Shown here piece by piece: positions 7,270 through 14,374 of a DNA stretch of 27,899 nt. A model generated the notes under the pieces. That model was given only the letters and a program-made list of their open reading frames with translations, was not told the DNA's origin and searched no databases. The stretch is from assembly GCA_964460185.1 (NCBI GenBank), contig CAYWTM010000036.1:1-27899 (forward strand). The letters are read 5' to 3'. Within the stretch, counting starts at the first letter, position 1. Every line of letters starts with the position of its first letter. This stretch comes from JAVJPJ01 sp040217295 (lineage in GTDB: Bacteria; Pseudomonadota; Alphaproteobacteria; Rhodobacterales; Rhodobacteraceae). Position numbers and translations under genes: made by a program.

Positions 7270-8724
7270 ATGGAGATTCGCGAAGCGCTTACCTTTGACG
7301 ATGTGCTGCTGGTTCCCGGCAAAAGCTCGGTGCTGCCCGCTGATGCGAATACGCAGACATGGGTGACGAAATCCATCGCACTGAACATCCCGCTGCTGAG
7401 CTCGGCCATGGATACGGTCACCGAAGGCCGCATGGCCATCGCCATGGCGCAGGCCGGTGGCATGGGGGTGATCCACCGCAATCTCGATCTCGAGGCCCAG
7501 GCGCGCGAGGTGCGCCGCGTGAAACGGTTCGAAAGCGGGATCGTGTACAACCCTGTCACGCTGACGCCGGACCAGACGCTTGCGGATGCGCGTGCGCTGG
7601 CCGAACGCTACGGGTTTTCGGGTTTTCCCGTGGTCGACGAGAACCGCCGGGTTCTGGGCATCGTGACCAACCGCGACATGCGGTTTGCAGAAACCGACGC
7701 GATCCCCGTCCGCGTGATGATGACGACCGAAAACCTCGCCGTTCTGCGTGAACCTGCCGACCGGTCCCAGGCCATCAGCCTGATGAAGGCGCGGCGGATC
7801 GAGAAATTGCTGATCACCGACGCCGAAGGCAAGTTGACGGGGCTTTTGACCCTGAAGGACACCGAGCGGGCGGTTCTGAACCCGCAGGCCTGCAAGGACG
7901 AATTGGGCCGGCTGCGGGTGGCGGCGGCGACCACGGTGGGCGATGCGGGGTTCGAGCGGTCGGAGGCCCTGATCGATGCGGGTTGCGACCTGATCGTGAT
8001 CGACACGGCCCATGGCCATTCGGAAGGCGTGGCGCGTGCGGTCGAACGGGTCAAGGCGCTGTCCAATTCGGTGCAGGTCGTGGCCGGCAACGTGGCGACG
8101 GGCGAGGCGACGCGCGCGCTGATCGGGGCGGGTGCGGATGCCGTCAAGGTGGGCATCGGCCCCGGGTCCATCTGCACGACACGTATCGTGGCGGGGGTGG
8201 GCGTGCCGCAGCTGACCGCGATTGCCGATTGCGCCGAGGCCGCGCAGGCCTCGGGCGTGCCGGTGATTGCCGATGGCGGCATCAAGTATTCGGGCGATTT
8301 CGCCAAGGCCATCGCGGCAGGTGCCCATTGTGCCATGGTCGGCTCGCTGATCGCCGGCACCGATGAGGCGCCGGGCGAGGTGATCTTGTACCAGGGCAGG
8401 TCCTTCAAGTCCTATCGCGGCATGGGCAGCCTGGGTGCGATGGCGCGCGGGTCGGCGGACCGGTATTTCCAGAAGGATGCGGCCAGCGACAAGCTGGTGC
8501 CCGAGGGGATCGAGGGGCAGGTGCCCTACAAGGGGTCCGCGGGTGCCGTCATGCACCAGCTGGTCGGCGGATTGCGGGCTGCGATGGGCTACACCGGATG
8601 CGCCACGATCGACGAAATGCGTACGCAGTGCAATTTTGTGCGCATCACCGGATCGGGTCTCAAGGAATCCCATGTCCACGATGTGCAGATCACGCGCGAG
8701 AGCCCGAATTATCGTTTGGGGTAA
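7270..8724 (+). CDS. guaB: Inosine-5'-monophosphate dehydrogenase
   Basis: GuaB oxidises IMP to XMP with NAD+, the first committed step to GMP. The 484-residue length is standard for the CBS-containing form. The N terminus reads 'EALTFDDVLLVPGKSSVLP'. Two CBS domains occupy about residues 93-205. The catalytic loop 'GPGSICTTRIVAGVG' contains the nucleophile C302, and the flap region 'YRGMGSLGAM' follows. The ATG at 7270 is placed 6 bases after AAGGAG (7258-7263). Longer in-frame starts only add a low-complexity basic stretch. The gene stands alone between rlmE and an rRNA methyltransferase gene, which starts 31 bases downstream and may be co-transcribed. Confidence 0.97.
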   Translation: MEIREALTFDDVLLVPGKSSVLPADANTQTWVTKSIALNIPLLSSAMDTVTEGRMAIAMAQAGGMGVIHRNLDLEAQAREVRRVKRFESGIVYNPVTLTPDQTLADARALAERYGFSGFPVVDENRRVLGIVTNRDMRFAETDAIPVRVMMTTENLAVLREPADRSQAISLMKARRIEKLLITDAEGKLTGLLTLKDTERAVLNPQACKDELGRLRVAAATTVGDAGFERSEALIDAGCDLIVIDTAHGHSEGVARAVERVKALSNSVQVVAGNVATGEATRALIGAGADAVKVGIGPGSICTTRIVAGVGVPQLTAIADCAEAAQASGVPVIADGGIKYSGDFAKAIAAGAHCAMVGSLIAGTDEAPGEVILYQGRSFKSYRGMGSLGAMARGSADRYFQKDAASDKLVPEGIEGQVPYKGSAGAVMHQLVGGLRAAMGYTGCATIDEMRTQCNFVRITGSGLKESHVHDVQITRESPNYRLG

Positions 8725-8755
8725 ACGCTTTGTTCCGCGGTCTTGAGGTGATCAC

Positions 8756-9919
8756 ATGACCCCCGGCGCGCGGGTTTCCGCAGCCATCGAGGTCCTGGAT
8801 GGATGGCGCGACGGGATGGCGGCCGAGCAGGCGCTGACCCGGTGGGCAAGGGGCGCGCGCTATGCCGGATCGAAAGACCGTGCCGCGGTACGCGATCATG
8901 TCTTCGATGCGCTCAGGTGCAAGGGCAGCGCCGCGGCGCTTGGCGGTGGCGAAACCGGACGTGCCTTGATGATCGGCCTGACGCGGCTGAAGGGCGGGTC
9001 GACCGATGATCTGTTCACCGGCGCCGGCCATGCGCCCTTGCCGCTGACTGCACAGGAGACGGCCGGGCCGGGTGCGCATCCCGACCCTGTCGCCGACATT
9101 CCCGACTGGACCCGCGCGCATTTTGCCTATCTTGGCGATCAGGCCGAGGAGGTTTTCGCCGCGTTTCAGGAACGTGCGCCGCTCTACCTGCGCGTCAACC
9201 GCCGCAAATCCGCCCCTCAGGCGGCGATTGCGGCCTTGGCCGCCGATGGCGTCGAGGCCTGCACCGTGCCCGGCTGCGACACTGCCCTGATGGTGACCGG
9301 GGGCGGGCGGAAACTGCGGCTGGGTGCGGCATACCTCGACGGCTTGGTCGAGCCTCAGGACCTGTCGGTCCAAAAGGCGATGGCGCGGGTGCCGTGGCCG
9401 CGGACCGGCCGTATTCTCGATTACTGCGCCGGCGGAGGCGGCAAGACGCTTGCCTTGCTGGATCTGACCGATGCCGGGGTGACCGCCCATGATGCCGAGC
9501 CGCGACGCATGGTTGACCTGCCGAACCGGGCGGCGCGCGCAGGCGTCAGTGCGGCGATCGTGGAGACGGATGAGGTGACTTCAATGCCCGCCTATGACGC
9601 CGTTCTGTGTGATGTTCCGTGTTCGGGAAGCGGGACATGGCGGCGTGACCCGGAAGCCAAGTGGCGTCTGACGCCGGCCCGCCTGGCGCAATTGATCGAA
9701 ACGCAGGCCACCATCCTGGACGCCGCCAGCTACCTGGTCGGTCCGGGCGGTATGCTGGTCTACATGACCTGTTCGCTGTTCGAGGCTGAAAACGCGGCCC
9801 AGATCGATGGGTTTTGCAACCGGCGACCCGGCTGGCGGGTTCTGGGGCAGGGCACGGACACGCCGCTGACGGCATCGGACGGGTTCTTTCACGCGTGGAT
9901 TCAGGCGCCCGGGAAATAG
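8756..9919 (+). CDS. RsmB/NOP2/Sun-family rRNA (cytosine-C5)-methyltransferase
   Basis: The 387-residue protein is a SAM-dependent RNA m5C methyltransferase. The catalytic domain shows motif I as 'LDYCAGGGGKTLALLDL', motif IV as 'DVPCSGSGTWRRDPEAKW' (C289) and motif VI as 'YMTCSLFEAEN' (C339). The two cysteines are the pair used for covalent catalysis and product release in this family. The N-terminal part is short compared with E. coli RsmB (429 residues). It begins 31 bases after guaB and is probably in the same transcript. The target is likely 16S rRNA but cannot be assigned to a position from sequence alone. Confidence 0.9.
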   Translation: MTPGARVSAAIEVLDGWRDGMAAEQALTRWARGARYAGSKDRAAVRDHVFDALRCKGSAAALGGGETGRALMIGLTRLKGGSTDDLFTGAGHAPLPLTAQETAGPGAHPDPVADIPDWTRAHFAYLGDQAEEVFAAFQERAPLYLRVNRRKSAPQAAIAALAADGVEACTVPGCDTALMVTGGGRKLRLGAAYLDGLVEPQDLSVQKAMARVPWPRTGRILDYCAGGGGKTLALLDLTDAGVTAHDAEPRRMVDLPNRAARAGVSAAIVETDEVTSMPAYDAVLCDVPCSGSGTWRRDPEAKWRLTPARLAQLIETQATILDAASYLVGPGGMLVYMTCSLFEAENAAQIDGFCNRRPGWRVLGQGTDTPLTASDGFFHAWIQAPGK

Positions 9920-9944
9920 TGTTGGCCCGGCATTTCAGGGTGTT

Positions 9945-9959
9945 TTAAGCTTCGTTTAA
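9945..9959. promoter_or_regulatory. Candidate CtrA binding site upstream of cckA
   Basis: TTAA (9945-9948), seven bases, then TTAA (9956-9959) is an exact match to the TTAA-N7-TTAA box known for CtrA in alphaproteobacteria. The right half continues as TTAACCAT, which also fits the known half-site form. It lies 36 bases ahead of the GTG start of cckA, in the only gap between the methyltransferase and the kinase. This would place the kinase under control of its own output regulator. Confidence 0.6.
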
Positions 9960-9994
9960 CCATTGGCCTGATAACAGGGTCAACGGACCGAGGG

Positions 9995-12358
9995 GTGCCG
10001 ATCTGCCCCATGGAAACGGAGGATCTGCGGTTGCGCGACGAGGGGGAAGGGACACGGCGCGGGGATTGGCCGGGCACGCGACTGCCGCTTGGACCAATGG
10101 CCTTGTGGATTCTTGCGGCCGGGGCCGGGATGATCGCGTTCCTGGGTCACGGGGATCAGGTGTCCTTTGTCTTCTGGGGGGTGTCAGGCGGCCTGTTTTC
10201 CGCAGCCGCGCTGCTGACGGCGCGGAACATGCTGAGGGTCGGCCGGGTTCGCAATCGACTTCGGTCGGCCTTGCACTTGATGGAACATGATCCCGCGCCC
10301 TGCTTTTGCACGGATGTGGACGGTGTCGTCACGATCGCGAACGAAGCGGCGGCGCGACGGTTCGGGGATTGTCGGGGACACTCCATGGTGCGCGCGTTAT
10401 CGGGGTTGCTGCCCAATGCGGCGGCGGTCGTGTTTCGTCAGGAAACCGCGCTGGAACGCAGAAAGGCGGCTGACGAAACCATCGTGACGCCACGCGGCGT
10501 CGTGCGGTTGACCGCGCATCAGTTGGAGGGCGGCGTTTTCTGGCGGATCGACGACCAACCTGCCACCGCGCACCCTCCGGCAGAAGGCGGCAGCCTGCCG
10601 ATGATGGTGGTCAGTCCCTCCGATACGATCTTGTCGATGAACCGTGCGATGCGCGATGTTCTTGGCCGTCGCGCCACCGCGCTGGACGAGGTGTTTCGCG
10701 ATCTGCCGGTCGTGCCGGGGCGGCGGTCGCGGGTGGTCTCGAACGAAGGACCGATCGAGGTTGTCCCCGTCGTGGTGTCGGGAAAGGACGGGCGGCGCGA
10801 GATCTACGTGATACCGGGGCTTGCCGAACCTCCGGCCGCGTCGGTGGCGGCACGCGCGTTCGAAGCCCTGCCGGTGGCGCTTTTGCATATCGGAAGCGAT
10901 GGCAGCCTGATGGCCTCGAACCGTCCCGCCCAGACACTGCTGAAGATCTCCGGCGATGCCAAGGGGCCGCTTTCGGATTTCGTGGAGGGGCTTGGCCGGC
11001 CGGTGAATGACTGGGTTATGGATACACTGGCGGAACGCATCCCGAACCGATCCGAGGTGGTGCGCGCCAAGGGGCTCGATGCCGAGGTCTTCTTGCAGAT
11101 CACCCTGAGCCGGATCACGGACGCAACCGGGCCCTCGTTGCTGGCGGTCTTGCATGACGCAACAGAGCTGAAGACGCTGGAACAGCAATTCGTGCAAAGC
11201 CAGAAGATGCAGGCTGTGGGGGAATTGGCCGGAGGAATCGCGCATGATTTCAACAATCTCCTGACCGCGATCGCGGGGCATTGCGATTTGCTCATGCTGC
11301 GCCACGACCAGGGTGATCCTGACTATGCCGACCTGGTTCAGATCAATCAGAACTCGAACCGTGCGGCCAGCCTCGTGGGGCAGTTGCTGGCGTTCTCGCG
11401 CAAACAGATGCTGGAACCTGAAATCCTGGACCTGCGCGATTCGATGGGCGAATTGACCCATTTGTTGAACCGTCTTGTCGGTGAAAAGATCACCCTCACG
11501 CTCATCCACGATCCGGGGCTGTTGCCGATCCGTGCCGATCGAAGGCAACTCGATCAGGTGCTGATGAACCTCGTGGTCAACGCGCGCGATGCGATGCCCG
11601 ATGGTGGTGAGATCCTTGTGGAAACCCGTGTAGTCCATCTGACGGAGCCCTTGCTGCGCGATCAGGCCGAGGTGCCCGCCGGCCGCTATGTGACGGTTGG
11701 CGTCCGCGATCGGGGCCACGGCATTCCCCCGGACAAGTTGAACCGGATATTCGAACCGTTCTTCACCACCAAGCGCACCGGTGAGGGCACGGGGCTGGGG
11801 CTTTCGATGGCCTATGGCATCGTCAAGCAGACCGGGGGTTACATCTTTGTCGACAGCGTTGTGGGCGAGGGGACCACCTTCACGATTTATTGCCCGGCCT
11901 ATGATGCCCCGATGGGGGATTTTGCCGGTGACCCGTCCTTGCTGGAGCCGCGTGACAGATCCGCCCCGGTCGATACGTCCAGGTCAGCGGATCATGCCGC
12001 CGTTGTGCTTCTGGTCGAAGATGAGGCGCCGGTCCGCGCCTTCGCGTCGCGGGCCTTGCGGCTGAGGGGCTACACCGTGATCGAGGCCGATTGCGCGGAA
12101 GATGCGCTTGAAAAGCTGCAAGACCAGAAGCTGGAGGTGGATCTGTTCCTGACCGACGTGGTCATGCCCGGCATGGATGGCCCGTCCTGGGTGCGCCAGG
12201 CCATGGAACAACGCCCGGATGTGAAGGTCGTGTTCGTGTCGGGATATGCGGAAGACGTGATGGATGGCAACAAGAGCGCAATTCCGAATTCCGTCTTTCT
12301 GGCCAAACCTTTTTCCCTGAACGACCTGACCGAAACGGTCCAGCGCCAACTGCACTGA
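9995..12358 (+). CDS. cckA: Hybrid sensor histidine kinase CckA
   Basis: CckA sits at the top of the CckA-ChpT-CtrA phosphorelay, which in Rhodobacterales controls motility, gene transfer agents and related traits. The 787-residue protein has two membrane helices near residues 30-75, PAS-like segments (about 90-130, 200-240 and 285-330), the dimerisation/H-box 'ELAGGIAHDFNNLL' with H417, an HATPase domain with 'NLVVNARDAMPDGGEI', 'DRGHGIP' and 'GTGLGLSMAYGIVKQTGGYI', and a C-terminal receiver with phosphoacceptor D721 in 'LFLTDVVMPGMDG'. The domain order and the 'MQAVGELAGGIAHDFNN' and 'IYCPAY' segments are typical of CckA rather than other hybrid kinases. The GTG at 9995 and the ATG at 10010 are both possible starts, and neither has a good ribosome binding site. 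It ends 4 bases from the convergent sulfotransferase gene. Confidence 0.9.
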   Translation: MPICPMETEDLRLRDEGEGTRRGDWPGTRLPLGPMALWILAAGAGMIAFLGHGDQVSFVFWGVSGGLFSAAALLTARNMLRVGRVRNRLRSALHLMEHDPAPCFCTDVDGVVTIANEAAARRFGDCRGHSMVRALSGLLPNAAAVVFRQETALERRKAADETIVTPRGVVRLTAHQLEGGVFWRIDDQPATAHPPAEGGSLPMMVVSPSDTILSMNRAMRDVLGRRATALDEVFRDLPVVPGRRSRVVSNEGPIEVVPVVVSGKDGRREIYVIPGLAEPPAASVAARAFEALPVALLHIGSDGSLMASNRPAQTLLKISGDAKGPLSDFVEGLGRPVNDWVMDTLAERIPNRSEVVRAKGLDAEVFLQITLSRITDATGPSLLAVLHDATELKTLEQQFVQSQKMQAVGELAGGIAHDFNNLLTAIAGHCDLLMLRHDQGDPDYADLVQINQNSNRAASLVGQLLAFSRKQMLEPEILDLRDSMGELTHLLNRLVGEKITLTLIHDPGLLPIRADRRQLDQVLMNLVVNARDAMPDGGEILVETRVVHLTEPLLRDQAEVPAGRYVTVGVRDRGHGIPPDKLNRIFEPFFTTKRTGEGTGLGLSMAYGIVKQTGGYIFVDSVVGEGTTFTIYCPAYDAPMGDFAGDPSLLEPRDRSAPVDTSRSADHAAVVLLVEDEAPVRAFASRALRLRGYTVIEADCAEDALEKLQDQKLEVDLFLTDVVMPGMDGPSWVRQAMEQRPDVKVVFVSGYAEDVMDGNKSAIPNSVFLAKPFSLNDLTETVQRQLH

Positions 12359-12362
12359 GCGG

Positions 12363-12959
12363 TCAGTGTGCAACGCTTTCCCACAGGGCGAAATCGGCGG
12401 CGGCTTCCTTGCGGAGGCGGGCCAGCGTGGCGGCCGAAAGCGACAGGTCCATCTTGGGCGACACGTTGCGTTGCGGCAGGTCGATCCGCGTGTTCAACCG
12501 ATCCTCGAGAAAGGCCACCGCCAGGTCCAGCCGTTCATAGGCAAACAGGTGCGGGACGATCACGGTCCCATCGGCGCGGGACACGAATCGCGATTGGCGG
12601 CCCACACGCGCGAATTCAGGTTCCGGGTCGTTGAGCCATCCGGCCACGAAATCCTCGAAACTCATCTGCGACGTCGATGCCGCGCTGCCCGCGATTTCCG
12701 GTCTGGCGCGGTACCGGTACCAGCTACCCAACCAGTCTACGGGTTCGCGGATGATCGCCATCAACTCCATCGTGTGCGCGCCTTTGTCCTCGAAATAGGG
12801 CGCCAGTTGATTTTTGTAGCGCCGCGCAGGCACATGTTTCTTTTGCGGTGGCGCCACAATGGCAGCGGCCGCATGTGGCAACAACACCGTTTCAAGCGCA
12901 GTTGTGCCTGTCTTCGGCACGGCAAGAAGCACCAGTTTTGCTTTCCAGAATAACAGCAT
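12363..12959 (-). CDS. Small sulfotransferase-like protein
   Basis: The 198-residue protein starts with 'LVLLAVPKTGTTALE', where PKTGTT (15-20) is the loop that binds the 5'-phosphosulfate of PAPS in sulfotransferases. 'IIREPVDWLGSWYRYR' near residue 70 matches the second, 3'-phosphate-binding region ('REP...S.Y'). The length is short compared with typical 250-300 residue sulfotransferases. The ATG at 12959 is chosen because an AGGTGAGG sequence precedes it by about 9 bases; an in-frame upstream ATG at 13031 adds a segment without family features. It is convergent with cckA and divergent from recA. The acceptor is unknown; glycans, lipids or exopolysaccharide are possible. Confidence 0.75.
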   Translation of the reverse strand: MLLFWKAKLVLLAVPKTGTTALETVLLPHAAAAIVAPPQKKHVPARRYKNQLAPYFEDKGAHTMELMAIIREPVDWLGSWYRYRARPEIAGSAASTSQMSFEDFVAGWLNDPEPEFARVGRQSRFVSRADGTVIVPHLFAYERLDLAVAFLEDRLNTRIDLPQRNVSPKMDLSLSAATLARLRKEAAADFALWESVAH

Positions 12960-12989
12960 AGCGCTTTTCCTCACCTTGGGTCTCGTAGG

Positions 12990-13004
12990 GTAACCGCTTG
13001 TTAA
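12990..13004. promoter_or_regulatory. Imperfect CtrA-like box between the sulfotransferase and recA genes
   Basis: GTAA (12990-12993), seven bases, TTAA (13001-13004) differs from TTAA-N7-TTAA by one base. It lies 31-45 bases upstream of the leftward sulfotransferase start, a sensible promoter position for that gene. On its own the match is weak evidence. Confidence 0.3.
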
Positions 13005-13048
13005 CCCTTCGACGGAATAGTGGTCGCACACAAGATTTTACTTGCAGT

Positions 13049-13063
13049 GTTCGCGTTTTGTTT
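13049..13063. promoter_or_regulatory. Candidate SOS (LexA) box upstream of recA
   Basis: GTTC (13049-13052), seven bases, GTTT (13060-13063) matches the alphaproteobacterial LexA motif GTTC-N7-GTTC at all but one base. It lies about 84 bases before the recA start codon, where an operator is expected because recA is a core SOS gene in this class. Confidence 0.5.
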
Positions 13064-13146
13064 GCACAAAGCCACCAGAACAAGAGGTGAACACGAGCAT
13101 CACATTGCCGCGCAAGCTGCGACGTGGAATAAGGAGCCCAGAACCC

Positions 13147-14220
13147 ATGGCAACGGCAAATCTTCTCGACATGACTGATCGCAAACAAGCCGACAAACAA
13201 AAGGCGCTCGACAGTGCGCTGGCCCAGATCGAACGGCAGTTCGGCAAGGGGTCGATCATGAAACTTGGCGGGCAAAACCAGATGCCCGACATCGAGGCGA
13301 CTTCAACGGGCTCGCTCGGGCTCGACATCGCGCTCGGCATTGGCGGATTGCCCAAGGGACGCGTGATCGAAATCTACGGCCCCGAATCCTCGGGCAAGAC
13401 GACGCTGACGCTGCACGCCATCGCGGAAGAGCAGAAAAAGGGTGGGGTCTGTGCCTTTGTCGACGCCGAGCACGCGCTGGATCCTCAATACGCCAAGAAA
13501 CTGGGCGTGAACCTCGATGAGTTGCTGATCTCGCAGCCCGATACCGGTGAACAGGCGCTCGAAATCGTCGATACGCTGGTGCGCTCGGGCGCGGTCAGCA
13601 TGGTGATTGTCGACTCGGTCGCGGCCCTGACGCCGAAATCCGAGCTGGAAGGCGACATGGGCGACAGCTCGGTCGGTGTGCATGCCCGCCTGATGAGCCA
13701 GGCCATGCGCAAACTGACCGGATCGATCAACCGGTCGGGCTGCATGGTGATCTTCATCAACCAGATTCGCATGAAGATCGGCGTGATGTTCGGCAGCCCC
13801 GAAACCACCACCGGCGGCAATGCCCTGAAGTTCTACGCCTCGGTCCGCCTGGACATCCGGCGTATCGGTGCGATCAAGGACCGTGACGAGGTCGTGGGCA
13901 ACGCGACCCGTGTGAAAGTCGTGAAAAACAAGGTCGCTCCGCCGTTCAAGCAGGTGGAATTCGACATCATGTACGGTGAAGGTATCTCCAAGACCGGGGA
14001 ATTGCTGGACCTGGGCGTAAAGGCCGGCGTGGTCGAAAAATCCGGATCATGGTTCAGCTATGGCGACGAGCGGATCGGCCAGGGCCGCGAGAACGCCAAG
14101 CAGTTCCTGAAGGACAATGGCGACATCGCCTGGGCGATCGAGGACAAGATCCGTGCAGCCCATGGTCTCGAATTCGGCATGAGTGGTGACGAAGGCAACG
14201 CGGATATGATCGAGGATTGA
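13147..14220 (+). CDS. recA: Recombinase RecA
   Basis: RecA forms filaments on single-stranded DNA, drives homologous strand exchange and triggers LexA self-cleavage. The 357-residue product has the normal length. Walker A 'GPESSGKTT' is at 78-86, followed by 'FVDAEHALDP', the L1/L2 region with 'INQIRMKIGVMFGSPETTTGGNALKFYASVRLDIRR', and the acidic C-terminal tail ending 'DEGNADMIED'. The ATG at 13147 has AAGGAG 10 bases ahead (13131-13136). A second in-frame ATG at 13171 is less well placed. The gene is followed by a strong terminator, so it is a single-gene transcript. Confidence 0.98.
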   Translation: MATANLLDMTDRKQADKQKALDSALAQIERQFGKGSIMKLGGQNQMPDIEATSTGSLGLDIALGIGGLPKGRVIEIYGPESSGKTTLTLHAIAEEQKKGGVCAFVDAEHALDPQYAKKLGVNLDELLISQPDTGEQALEIVDTLVRSGAVSMVIVDSVAALTPKSELEGDMGDSSVGVHARLMSQAMRKLTGSINRSGCMVIFINQIRMKIGVMFGSPETTTGGNALKFYASVRLDIRRIGAIKDRDEVVGNATRVKVVKNKVAPPFKQVEFDIMYGEGISKTGELLDLGVKAGVVEKSGSWFSYGDERIGQGRENAKQFLKDNGDIAWAIEDKIRAAHGLEFGMSGDEGNADMIED

Positions 14221-14249
14221 GTCCGGTTCGCCGGCCAGGCACTGGCCTG

Positions 14250-14276
14250 AAAAGGCGGTCTTCGGGCCGCCTTTTG
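14250..14276 (+). terminator. recA terminator with UUCG tetraloop
   Basis: AAAAGGCGGTC (14250-14260) pairs with GGCCGCCTTTT (14265-14275) through 11 pairs, one of them G-T, closed by a TTCG loop. The T-run is part of the 3' arm. It begins 30 bases after the recA stop codon. Confidence 0.9.
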
Positions 14277-14295
14277 CCGTTTTAGGCGGATGGGT

Positions 14296-14329
14296 CGCCC
14301 GCCGAGTGTGGACAGGGCCGGGGCGGGCG
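14296..14329 (+). other. Inverted repeat in the alaS leader
   Basis: CGCCCGCC (14296-14303) and GGCGGGCG (14322-14329) are perfect 8-base complements separated by 18 bases, ahead of alaS. It could be a leader hairpin or an operator (AlaS represses its own transcription in E. coli), but simple G+C-rich repeats like this also arise by chance. There is no T-run. Confidence 0.25.
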
Positions 14330-14374
14330 GATACATCGCGGTCTAACCCGAGATCCAAGGACCCGTGAGACCCG

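Noticed and set aside
7108..8679. 523-codon open frame opposite guaB
   Set aside because: The full guaB reading with its catalytic loop and CBS domains explains this segment. The opposite frame is compositionally unlike a protein.
12990..13146. Possible small gene in the recA upstream region
   Set aside because: Open frames here are extensions of recA or of the sulfotransferase gene past better-supported starts. Regulatory sites explain the space.
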